Below are positions 43,200 through 50,976 of a DNA stretch of 64,000 nucleotides, one piece after another (within the stretch, counting starts at the first letter, position 1; every line of letters starts with the position of its first letter). Position numbers and translations under genes: made by a program. Below the pieces are notes generated by a model that made no database searches, had not been told where the DNA came from, and worked only from the letters and a program-made list of their open reading frames with translations. This DNA is from Streptomyces lanatus. GTDB taxonomy: Bacteria > Actinomycetota > Actinomycetes > Streptomycetales > Streptomycetaceae. Location: assembly GCF_014655715.1 (NCBI RefSeq), contig NZ_BNBM01000002.1, forward strand, positions 682,001 through 746,000. Reading direction: 5' to 3'.

Positions 43200-44338
43200 A
43201 AGCCCTGCATGTCATCACCGGCCTCGGCGTGGGCGGCGCCGAGCAGCAGCTGCGTCTGTTGCTGCGTCACCTCCCCGCGCAGTGCGACGTGGTGACCCTG
43301 ACCAACCCGGGCCCGGTCGCCGCGGGCCTGACCGCCGACGGTGTCGAGGTCACCCACCTCGGGATGACCGGCAACCGCGATGTCGGCGCCCTCCCCCGGC
43401 TGACCCGGCTGATCCGCTCCGGCGGCTACGACCTGGTGCACACCCATCTGTACCGGGCCTGTCTCTACGGCCGTATCGCGGCGCGTCTCGCGGGCGTCGA
43501 GGCCGTGGTCGCCACCGAGCACTCGATCGGCGCCACCCGCCTGGAGGGCCGGCGGCACTCGGCCGGGGTGCGCGGGCTGTACCTGGCCGGCGAACGCCTC
43601 GGCAGCACCACGGTGGCCGTCTCGACGACGGTCGCCGAACGGCTGCGGCACTGGGGCGTGCCCGGGCAGCGCATCCGCGTCATCCCGAACGGCATCGAGG
43701 CACCCCGGTTCCGCTACGACGAGGCGCGCCGCAAGGAGGCCCGCGCGTTCCACGGGCTGCCCGAGGACGCGTACGTCGTCGGCGGCGTCGGGCGGCTCGC
43801 GCCGGGCAAGCGCTTCGACCTGCTGGTGCGGGCGCTGGCCCTGCTGCCGCTCGACGTATGGCTGTTGCTGGTCGGCGGCGGGCCCGAGGCGGAGGTGCTG
43901 CGGCGCACCGCCCGGGATCTCGGGGTGGCGCAGCGGGTGGTGCTGACCGGCGAGCGGCCGTATCTGCCCGCCGCCCGCGACGAGGCGCCCGACCTGGTGG
44001 CCCTGCTGTCCGCGATGGACGTGCTCGCCTCCCCGTCGCCGGAGGAGTCGTTCGGGCTGGCCGTGGTGGAGGCGCTCGCGGCCGGGCTGCCCGTGCTGTA
44101 CGCGAGCTGTCCCGCCGTCGAGGACCTGCCGCCGGAGGCCGCGCCCGGAGCGCGGCGCGTCACGGGCGGCGCCGGGGCGTACGCCCGTGAGGTGCTGCGG
44201 CTGCGGGCGGCGGGACCGGGCGGGCGCGACGTCCCGGACGTGGTGCACCGCTACGACATCGCGGGCACCGCACGGCAGCTGATGGATCTGTACACGGCCA
44301 CGGTGGCCGGCTCGAACCCGGAAGTGAGTTCCTCATGA
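43196..44338 (+). CDS. GT4 glycosyltransferase
   Basis: The protein has 380 residues with a GT-B fold. ITGLGVGGAEQQLRLLL at the N-terminus and SPSPEESFGLAVVEALAAGLP (E-x7-E region) near 280-300 are diagnostic of GT4. It is the second glycosyltransferase of the operon, so the repeat unit may have three sugars, counting the initiating one. The GTG start gives GTGA overlap with the deacetylase, and its stop overlaps the next gene by 4 bp. Confidence 0.92.
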   Translation: MKALHVITGLGVGGAEQQLRLLLRHLPAQCDVVTLTNPGPVAAGLTADGVEVTHLGMTGNRDVGALPRLTRLIRSGGYDLVHTHLYRACLYGRIAARLAGVEAVVATEHSIGATRLEGRRHSAGVRGLYLAGERLGSTTVAVSTTVAERLRHWGVPGQRIRVIPNGIEAPRFRYDEARRKEARAFHGLPEDAYVVGGVGRLAPGKRFDLLVRALALLPLDVWLLLVGGGPEAEVLRRTARDLGVAQRVVLTGERPYLPAARDEAPDLVALLSAMDVLASPSPEESFGLAVVEALAAGLPVLYASCPAVEDLPPEAAPGARRVTGGAGAYAREVLRLRAAGPGGRDVPDVVHRYDIAGTARQLMDLYTATVAGSNPEVSSS

Positions 44339-44991
44339 CAGACAACCCCGCCGACCGGTCACGCATCCTCCCGCCGTGGCTGCCCTCGTGGTGGTGGCTG
44401 CCGGCCGGCGCGCTGCTCGGTGCCGTGGCCGGTGGCGCGTACGGCCAGTTGAGGCCGCCGGAGTACACGGCGACGAGTTCCGTCGTCGCCGTACCCAACG
44501 GGAAGACCGATGCCGACTGCACCGACGCGCTCGGCTTCGCGCAGGCCTACGGCCGGGTGGCCACGCAGGTCGCGGTGCTCGGGGACGCCCAGATGTGGGC
44601 GGGTGTGCCGGTGTCGACGCTGCGCGAGAGCGTGAAGGTCGCCACCTCGCCGGACGCGCCGATGGTCGCGGTCTCGGCGACCTCGACGAACCCGGGCCAG
44701 GCCGTCGACATGGCCAACTCGGTGTCCCGCGCGCTGCTCACGCACGCGGACCTCACCAAGGACGACACCGGCATCAAGCTGGAGCGGCTGTCCCGTGCCC
44801 TGACGCCCACCGAGCCGTCGTCCGCGTCCTGGGCGCTGACGTCACTCGTGGGTGCGAGCGCCGGCGGGCTGCTGGGCGGGCTCACACTGCTGGCCCGGCC
44901 GCGGCGGCCCGAGGAGGACGACGACGACTCGGGCCGTGCGTCGGTACCCGGTCCCGCGGGTGCCGCCGACGCGCACGGGACGCTTGGATGA
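44335..44991 (+). CDS. Wzz/chain-length-determinant-like membrane protein
   Basis: The protein has 218 residues. One membrane helix lies near 20-36 and a second near 165-185, with an extracytoplasmic domain between (YTATSSVVAVPNGK... then NPGQAVDMANSVSRALL), the typical Wzz topology in a short form. No Walker-type kinase domain follows. It would set polymer length or link the polymerase with export. Both ends overlap neighbours by 4 bp. Confidence 0.82.
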   Translation: MTDNPADRSRILPPWLPSWWWLPAGALLGAVAGGAYGQLRPPEYTATSSVVAVPNGKTDADCTDALGFAQAYGRVATQVAVLGDAQMWAGVPVSTLRESVKVATSPDAPMVAVSATSTNPGQAVDMANSVSRALLTHADLTKDDTGIKLERLSRALTPTEPSSASWALTSLVGASAGGLLGGLTLLARPRRPEEDDDDSGRASVPGPAGAADAHGTLG

Positions 44992-46142
44992 CCGCCGCCG
45001 GGGGCGCCTTGTCGGCGGAGGTGTGCACCGACGAGCGCGCCTTCGCCGAGCTGGCCGGGGACTGGGACCGGCTGTGCCGGGCGTGTCCCTCGGCCACCGC
45101 GTTCCAGAGCCATGCCTGGCTGCACTCGTGGTGGCTGTCGTACGGCGGACCGGGCGCGCTGCGTCTCGTCCTGGTGCGCAGGGACGGTGAACTGGTCGCG
45201 GCGGCACCGCTGATGCGGGTGCGCCGTCCGCTGCCGGTGCTGGTGCCGATCGGCGGTGAGATCACCGACTTCTGCGATGTGCTGGTCGACGAGGCGGTGG
45301 GCGTGGCGGGCATCGCGGCGCTGGCGGACGCCATGGCCGACCTGGCGCGTACGGCCCTGGTCGACTTCGGCGAGGTGCGGCCGGGCGGCGCGATGGAGCG
45401 CGTCTACCTCTGCTGGCGCGGCCCGCGGCGGCGCATGCGGGACTCGGTGTGTCTGAATCTGCCCGCCGTACCGATGAAGGAGCTGGTGGGACGGCTGCCG
45501 GTGACCAGGGCCGGGCGGATCCGCCGCAAGGTCAACCAGCTCGGTCGGCTCGGCCTGGAGTGGCGTGCCGTACCGCACGACGAGACCGAGGCCGCGCTGC
45601 GCCGGCTCCTCGAACTGCACCGGCTGCAGTGGGCGGGCCGACAGGTCACGCAGGAGCATCTGCGGCCGCGGTTCCTGGAGCATCTGGTCCGGGCGGCGGT
45701 GCCGATGGCGCGCAGCGGTCAGGCCGTGACGACGGAGTTCGTGCACGAGGGCACGGTGGTGGCGGTCAACGTCATGCTGCTGTCGGGGACGATGGCGGGC
45801 ATGTACATGTACGGCTTCCATCCGCAGCTGCGGGAGCGCAAGGTCGACATCGCGACGATGCTGATGCACGCGGCCACCGACCATCTGGAGGCCGGCGAAC
45901 TGCTCACGTCGGGCGGGGTGCGGACGCTGAGCATGCTGCGCGGGGACGAGCCGTACAAATACCGCTGGTGCCCCGACACGGCCGTCAACCAGCGGTTCCT
46001 TCTCTCCCGCCGCCGCACCCACCCGCTCCTCGTGGCCGCCACCGCCGAGGCCGCGGCCCGTCACCGCGCCAAGCAGCTCCTGCGCAAGGACGCGGGCCCC
46101 GCCGTCACCGATAGCGCTTCGCCCACTGCAGACAGAGGGTGA
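44988..46142 (+). CDS. GNAT-family acetyltransferase, CelD/BcsL type
   Basis: The protein has 384 residues. The CelD/BcsL pattern includes FQSHAWLHSWW near residue 40 and a C-terminal GNAT-like half with MYMYGFHPQLRERKVD and RGDEPYKYRW. Members are found in exopolysaccharide and cellulose loci, where they may acylate sugars. It is the last gene of the operon. Its final 38 bp overlap the 3' end of the convergent GH26 gene. Confidence 0.88.
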   Translation: MTAAGGALSAEVCTDERAFAELAGDWDRLCRACPSATAFQSHAWLHSWWLSYGGPGALRLVLVRRDGELVAAAPLMRVRRPLPVLVPIGGEITDFCDVLVDEAVGVAGIAALADAMADLARTALVDFGEVRPGGAMERVYLCWRGPRRRMRDSVCLNLPAVPMKELVGRLPVTRAGRIRRKVNQLGRLGLEWRAVPHDETEAALRRLLELHRLQWAGRQVTQEHLRPRFLEHLVRAAVPMARSGQAVTTEFVHEGTVVAVNVMLLSGTMAGMYMYGFHPQLRERKVDIATMLMHAATDHLEAGELLTSGGVRTLSMLRGDEPYKYRWCPDTAVNQRFLLSRRRTHPLLVAATAEAAARHRAKQLLRKDAGPAVTDSASPTADRG

Positions 46143-47313
46143 GCTCGCCGCCGATCTGGTGCTCCAGCCAGTTCTCCAGGTCGACGGGGGTGCAGTTGGG
46201 GAGCGCGGAGGGCTTGGCGGTGGGCTTGGCGGTGGGTGGCTGCGACGGGGTGGGAGTCGGGGCCGGGGTCGGTGCCGGGGTCGGGGTGGGTGTGGCCGGA
46301 GCAGGGGCGAGCGGTGTGGAGAGCAGCACCCGGTACAGGGCGGAGGCCCGCGGATTGTCCGAGCACAGCCACACACCGTGCGGGCAGTAGTCGGTGATGG
46401 TGTTGTACAGCGGCTTGTACTGGTCCATCCAGGCGAGCATGCGCAGCATGTACCTGATGTTGTCGCCGTTGCGGAACAGTCCCCATTCGGGATACGAGAT
46501 CGGCTTGCCGTGCATACGGGCGAAGTCGACGTGGTGCTGGAGGCCGTAGGGCTCGGAGACCTGCTGGTCGAAGGTGAGCCCCTGCGGCTGGTCGTAGGCG
46601 TCCATGCCGACGATGTCCACGAACTCGTCGCCGGGATAGCACTCGGTCCAGGGAATGGCGTCCATGCCCCGGCTGGGCGCGAAGTCGAACTTGAACTTCT
46701 GCCCCTCGACCGACCGCATCACCTTCACGATCCGCTGCCAGTACCGCTTCCAGCTGTCCGGGTCGGGCCCGCACCGATGCGTGTAGGTGACCCCGTTCAT
46801 CTCCCACCCGAGCACGATGACCGTGTCCGGCACCCCGAGCTCGACCAGCCGCTCGGCGAGCACCTCGAAGTGGTCGTCGAAGTCACCGTCCGCCGCACCC
46901 CGCAGCAGCTCGCGCACGGCGGCGTCGGACAGATGCGCCTCGTTGCGCTCCATCATCGGCACATTGAGCACGAGCATCCGGTCGTCCTTGGCGCGCCGCC
47001 ACTTGGCCCAGCTGTCGAGAAACCCGTGCCCGCCCTCGATGTTGCCCCACTTGTCCCCCGGCAGATAGGTGTGCCCCACCCGCGGCTCCTGCCCACCGAG
47101 CCAACGGGTGAGTTCCTTCATGCGCTGCACTCCGGCGGGGCCGTAGTGCAGGTAGGCGCCGAAGGCGGGCTTGCCCTGGGGAGAGTGGGCACCGCCGGGC
47201 GGGGTCGGGGAGGACGCGAGGGCGGGGAGGGCGAGGGCCGCCGAGGCGAGCGCCGAGGCGATGAGCAGGGCCAGCCCTCTGCGGGCGGCCCGGCGACGGT
47301 CTGGGACGGCCAT
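46105..47313 (-). CDS. Secreted GH26-type glycoside hydrolase
   Basis: The protein has 402 residues. A signal peptide (RRGLALLIASALASAALALPALA) is followed by a TIM-barrel domain of about 300 residues with GWEMNG (acid/base Glu171) and YPEWGL (nucleophile Glu276), as in GH26 beta-mannanases and related glycanases. A Pro/Thr-rich linker (about 335-370) leads to a short tail with two cysteines. It faces the EPS operon, so trimming or releasing that polymer is a reasonable guess. AGGAGG lies four bases before the ATG. Confidence 0.87.
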   Translation of the reverse strand: MAVPDRRRAARRGLALLIASALASAALALPALASSPTPPGGAHSPQGKPAFGAYLHYGPAGVQRMKELTRWLGGQEPRVGHTYLPGDKWGNIEGGHGFLDSWAKWRRAKDDRMLVLNVPMMERNEAHLSDAAVRELLRGAADGDFDDHFEVLAERLVELGVPDTVIVLGWEMNGVTYTHRCGPDPDSWKRYWQRIVKVMRSVEGQKFKFDFAPSRGMDAIPWTECYPGDEFVDIVGMDAYDQPQGLTFDQQVSEPYGLQHHVDFARMHGKPISYPEWGLFRNGDNIRYMLRMLAWMDQYKPLYNTITDYCPHGVWLCSDNPRASALYRVLLSTPLAPAPATPTPTPAPTPAPTPTPSQPPTAKPTAKPSALPNCTPVDLENWLEHQIGGELTLCLQWAKRYR

Positions 47314-47408
47314 GAATCCTCCTGGGTCCGACACTCCTCTCACGTCCTGACACTGATACGTAGTCACACCCGGCCCGCCCGCACCATTCGAGTGGGCCCG
47401 AACGGACC

Positions 47409-47810
47409 TCAGCCGCGACGGTGCCGCCACCAACGGCCCACGACCCCGAGGGTGAGCAACAGCACCACCACGCCGACCATGAGCCCGGTGGCCAGCAGCT
47501 CGCTGGACCCGCCCCGCCGCACCTCGAGAACTCCGGCGTACACAAACCCGGCCACGACACCGTCGAAGACCACGACGAAGCCCCATTCGACGGCTCCGGG
47601 CCGCCCACCCGGATCGACCTCCGGAGGCGGCCGACCCAGCCACTCCCGCACATCCGCGACCAGCAGCATGGCGAGCGGCCCCAGGAACATCACGGCGAGC
47701 AGCCCGGCCAACAGCCGCATCACAGGATCGTCGACATGTACGGCCAGAACCACCGACCCGACACCGGCCGCGGCCGTCCCCAGCCGCAGCATGACCTCGC
47801 TGAACAACAT
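47409..47810 (-). CDS. Small four-helix membrane protein, 133 aa
   Basis: The product starts MLFSEVMLRLG and has four hydrophobic segments with charged loops (ADVREWLGRPPPEVDPGGRP between helices 2 and 3), ending RWWRHRRG. I recognise no family. GTG codons upstream in frame are alternative starts; GGGGGTG upstream of the chosen ATG may act as ribosome-binding site. Confidence 0.6.
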   Translation of the reverse strand: MLFSEVMLRLGTAAAGVGSVVLAVHVDDPVMRLLAGLLAVMFLGPLAMLLVADVREWLGRPPPEVDPGGRPGAVEWGFVVVFDGVVAGFVYAGVLEVRRGGSSELLATGLMVGVVVLLLTLGVVGRWWRHRRG

Positions 47811-47870
47811 CCCCGCCACCCCCACGCCATGGATACCGTCCACAGCAGGGGACCCGTCCCGAAGCAGGAC

Positions 47871-47906
47871 TACTCCGTCTACTCCGTCTGCCCCGTCTAC
47901 TCCGTC
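47871..47906 (-). repeat. Four 9-bp tandem repeats
   Basis: Three exact copies of TACTCCGTC and one variant (TGCCCCGTC) are in direct array. On the minus strand each unit offers TAG; the last codon block of the flavoenzyme gene, including its TAG stop, lies in the array. Confidence 0.7.
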
Positions 47907-49552
47907 CCCGGAAGCCGGATCGACTGGGCGTGATGGAAGACGTTCCGTGGGTCCCAGTGGGCCTTGGTGTGTTGGAGCCTGGGGTAGTTGGCGCCGTAGT
48001 ACAGGTGGGACCAGGGCTGGTCGGAGGTGTTGAGGTCGGGGTCGGAGAGGTCGACGTCCGGGTAGTTGATGTAGCAGCCGTCGGTGGTGGGCGGCTCGGG
48101 CTGGTCCGGGGCAGGAACGACCGGAACCCCGCCGGTGCCGGCGTACATGCCCTCGTAGAAGCCGCGGATCCAGTCCAGGTGGGGCTGGGCGATGCCCGGG
48201 TCCTCCAGGGCGTCCTGGTAGTCGTACGCGCCGTCGCGGTTGGCGTCCTCGCCCCAGGTCCAGTACGCCTGGTACTGGAGTTTCAGCACGGACGAGCGCT
48301 GCGGGACCGCCGTCGCCGACGTGGCGGCGTCGTTGATCCGGCCGCCGTAGGAGTCCACCTGGAGCAGGGCCTGGTCGTTCTCGTACACCGGGTCGTTGAG
48401 GTGGTCGTAGATCGTGTCGAGCTGGGGTTCGGTGAAGTTCGCTGTGTGGTAGGCGGACTTGTACTTGCCGCACCGGCTCGGGCCGGAGTCGTTGAGGTTC
48501 TGGGTCGCCGTGAGCCAGGGCAGCCTGGTGGGGATGTAGTGCTCGTAGAGCGAGGGATGCTCGCCCATCTGCACGTCGAACGGGCTCTGGGGGTATTCGT
48601 CGGAGGGGGCGAGCCAGTGCAGAAACTGATTCAGCCGTTCGATCGAGTCCTCGCGGGTGCCGTCGAGCTGGAGGATGAGGCCGACCTTGCCGGCCGCGCG
48701 ATTGGTCAGCTTGAGCAGCGTGAACATGTCGTCGAAGTCGAACTCCCGGAGAATGTCGGGCCCTTCACCGGTCCGCTCCCCCTCGAAGAACTCGCCGTAG
48801 CGACGCACGAGCGCCTTGAATTTGTCCCGGTCGTTCTCGAAGAGGCTCCATTTCCAGGCCAGCGCACGCGTGAGCACCTGGGCGGGCGGCTGGGGAAGGC
48901 CGCGGAACCAGTACCGGGTGACCACGCCGAAGTTGCCGCCCCCGCCGCCGGTGTGCGCCCACCACAGGTCGCGCAGCGCGGCCTCGGGTGAGTCCTTGCG
49001 GGCCACGGTGACCTCGGTGTGGGTCACATTGCGTACGGTGACCACCTCGACGGCGTAGAGGTAGTCGACGGTGAGGCCGTGCAGCCGGGAGAGCAGCCCG
49101 TAGCCACCGCCGCAGATGTGGCCGCCCGCACCGACGGAGTAGCACGATCCACCGGGTACGGCGAGGCCGTACCGGCGGTAGAGCTGGGTGACGGTCTGCC
49201 AGTTCGTCGCACCGGCCTCGACGCAGTACGCGTCCATCGCCGGGTCGTAGTAGACACCGTCCATGGTGCTGACATCGATGATGACGCCGACGTCGTCGCC
49301 GCAGGCGAAGTTCTCGTAGCAGTGCCCGCCGGAGCGGACGGTGATCCGACCGGGTGCCGCGCCCGCGGCGGTGCGGGCGAGATACGTGTCGAGGGCGGTG
49401 ACGACATCGCTGGTGCTGGAGGCCACCACGATGTAGTCGGGGTCCGCGATCCAGCGCTGGTTGAACCCCCGGCGCAGCGCCTGATAGCGCGGATCACCGC
49501 GCCCCACTTCGGTCGGTCCGACGGGCCGGGAACAGGCGGATTCGGTCGTCAC
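47897..49552 (-). CDS. FAD-linked oxidase with berberine-bridge (BBE) domain
   Basis: The protein has 551 residues. The FAD_binding_4 domain shows VRSGGHCYENF (His77, expected 8-alpha-histidyl link) and GAGGHICGGGYG (Cys147, expected 6-S-cysteinyl link), so bicovalent FAD is likely. The C-terminal BBE motif YYGANYPRLQHTKAHWDPRNVF is intact. Such enzymes oxidise sugars, alcohols or alkaloid-like substrates; the true one is unknown. No clear signal peptide. The GTG start is preceded by AGGGGTG. Confidence 0.9.
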   Translation of the reverse strand: MTTESACSRPVGPTEVGRGDPRYQALRRGFNQRWIADPDYIVVASSTSDVVTALDTYLARTAAGAAPGRITVRSGGHCYENFACGDDVGVIIDVSTMDGVYYDPAMDAYCVEAGATNWQTVTQLYRRYGLAVPGGSCYSVGAGGHICGGGYGLLSRLHGLTVDYLYAVEVVTVRNVTHTEVTVARKDSPEAALRDLWWAHTGGGGGNFGVVTRYWFRGLPQPPAQVLTRALAWKWSLFENDRDKFKALVRRYGEFFEGERTGEGPDILREFDFDDMFTLLKLTNRAAGKVGLILQLDGTREDSIERLNQFLHWLAPSDEYPQSPFDVQMGEHPSLYEHYIPTRLPWLTATQNLNDSGPSRCGKYKSAYHTANFTEPQLDTIYDHLNDPVYENDQALLQVDSYGGRINDAATSATAVPQRSSVLKLQYQAYWTWGEDANRDGAYDYQDALEDPGIAQPHLDWIRGFYEGMYAGTGGVPVVPAPDQPEPPTTDGCYINYPDVDLSDPDLNTSDQPWSHLYYGANYPRLQHTKAHWDPRNVFHHAQSIRLPGTE

Positions 49553-49706
49553 GGGCGACACCCCTACGGCAGTTGGCAACCATCGGTCCCCGCCAGGCTC
49601 GCGCGCGAACGGACCTCGTGACTCCGCCAACCGGGTGACGACCACGGGCGCAGGGAGGCAGCGAGGGCATCGCCCCGGGCGCCGGTGTGCGCGATGCGCG
49701 GGGCGT

Positions 49707-50114
49707 TCAATCGAGCCCGTACTCGAACCAGATGCGATGCGTGCCGTCGACGTCGACAGCCAACCCCCCGCCACCAGTGATCCCGGCCAGCTCGCCGGTG
49801 CCGCTCGAAGGCACGATGGTGAAGAACTCCGCCGTACGGTCACTGCCGGACGTCGTCGCCGAGTGCACGAAGTTGAAGGCCCCCTCCCGCCCTTGCAGCG
49901 ACCCTTCGAACGACTCCATGGCCACATACGTGCCGACGCCGGTCGACTGGTCGTACGCGGCGGTGAACAGGGTCGCCGAGCGCCCCACGACGTCCCCCTC
50001 GAATTGCTTCTCCATCGTCGCGACCCCCACCGGCAGCCCGGTGGCCACGGCAGGCTCGGGTTTCAGTTCAGTCGGGACGAACGCTTTCACGGTGAAGGTT
50101 CCCGTAGCTCTCAT
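49707..50114 (-). CDS. DUF3224 domain protein
   Basis: The protein has 135 residues and is made mostly of beta strands. The pattern GTFTVKAFVPTEL...EKQFEGDVVG, then YVAMESFEGSLQGREGAFNF and GTGELAGITG, is that of DUF3224 proteins, probably lipocalin-like barrels related to allene oxide cyclase-like folds. The function is unknown. It is divergent from the RibD-like reductase gene. Confidence 0.85.
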   Translation of the reverse strand: MRATGTFTVKAFVPTELKPEPAVATGLPVGVATMEKQFEGDVVGRSATLFTAAYDQSTGVGTYVAMESFEGSLQGREGAFNFVHSATTSGSDRTAEFFTIVPSSGTGELAGITGGGGLAVDVDGTHRIWFEYGLD

Positions 50115-50245
50115 GCACCGACCGTACCGAGGGGGTCTGACAAACAGGGCTGACCATCGAACGCTCCGAGAGCACCGGACCGGCGCGTCGGGCCGATGAG
50201 TTCGCCGGTTGTCCGAAGTCTTCCTTGTGAGAGAGGGAGGCCAGG

Positions 50246-50839
50246 ATGAAGAATCCGATTCGGCTGTACATGTCGATGTCGCTCGACGGCTATATCGCCG
50301 GCCCGGACGATCGGCCGGGGCAGGAGCTCGGACGCGACGGTGGACGGCTCTTCAACTGGCTCGACGACCGGGAGTCCGACGGTCCGAGCGGCCAGGTCTA
50401 CCGCGAGGCGTTGGCGACCGGCGCGGTGATCTCCGGCCGTCGGACCTTCGAACTCGCCGGGCGCTGGCAGGGCGATCACCACGACGGCGTGCCGATCTTC
50501 GTCCTCACCCACCAGGTGGATGACGGGGACGTGCCACCCGGTCACGCGCGTTTCGTCACCGATGTCGAGGACTGCGCCCGTCAGGCACGCGCGGCCGCAG
50601 TGGACCGGCCGGTCATGGTCCATGGGGCGGGGGCGGCCCAGGCACTTCTCCGAGCCGGGCAGCTGGACGAGATGGAGATCCACCTGGTCCCGGTCCTCCT
50701 CGGGGAGGGCCGACGGCTGTTCGACCACCTGGGTGGCGATCACATCGAACTCGACCTGGTCCGACGGCTCGAGGACCGGGACGTGACGCACCTCCGCTAC
50801 CGGGTGCACCGACCCGAGGAAGAATTCAGAGCCGCGTGA
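50246..50839 (+). CDS. Dihydrofolate reductase-like (RibD C-terminal) protein
   Basis: The protein has 197 residues. The N-terminal YMSMSLDGYIAGPDD, the ISGRRTFELAG segment and the VHGAGAAQALLRAGQLDEMEIHLVPVLLGEG block are typical of the RibD_C/DHFR-like reductases often found as stand-alone genes in actinobacteria. NADPH binding is expected; the substrate is unknown. GAGGGAGG precedes the ATG. Confidence 0.9.
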   Translation: MKNPIRLYMSMSLDGYIAGPDDRPGQELGRDGGRLFNWLDDRESDGPSGQVYREALATGAVISGRRTFELAGRWQGDHHDGVPIFVLTHQVDDGDVPPGHARFVTDVEDCARQARAAAVDRPVMVHGAGAAQALLRAGQLDEMEIHLVPVLLGEGRRLFDHLGGDHIELDLVRRLEDRDVTHLRYRVHRPEEEFRAA

Positions 50840-50976
50840 AGACACCACCCTGCGGACGCTGACCGACGCCGGCCTGAGTCCGGGACCTGTCCGCTCCGAG
50901 GCGTAGGGCCGGATGGATGTCCGCAGGTGCTCGTAGGCGGCGCGAGGCCGTCCTGGAACCTGCCCGTCTGAGGGCC

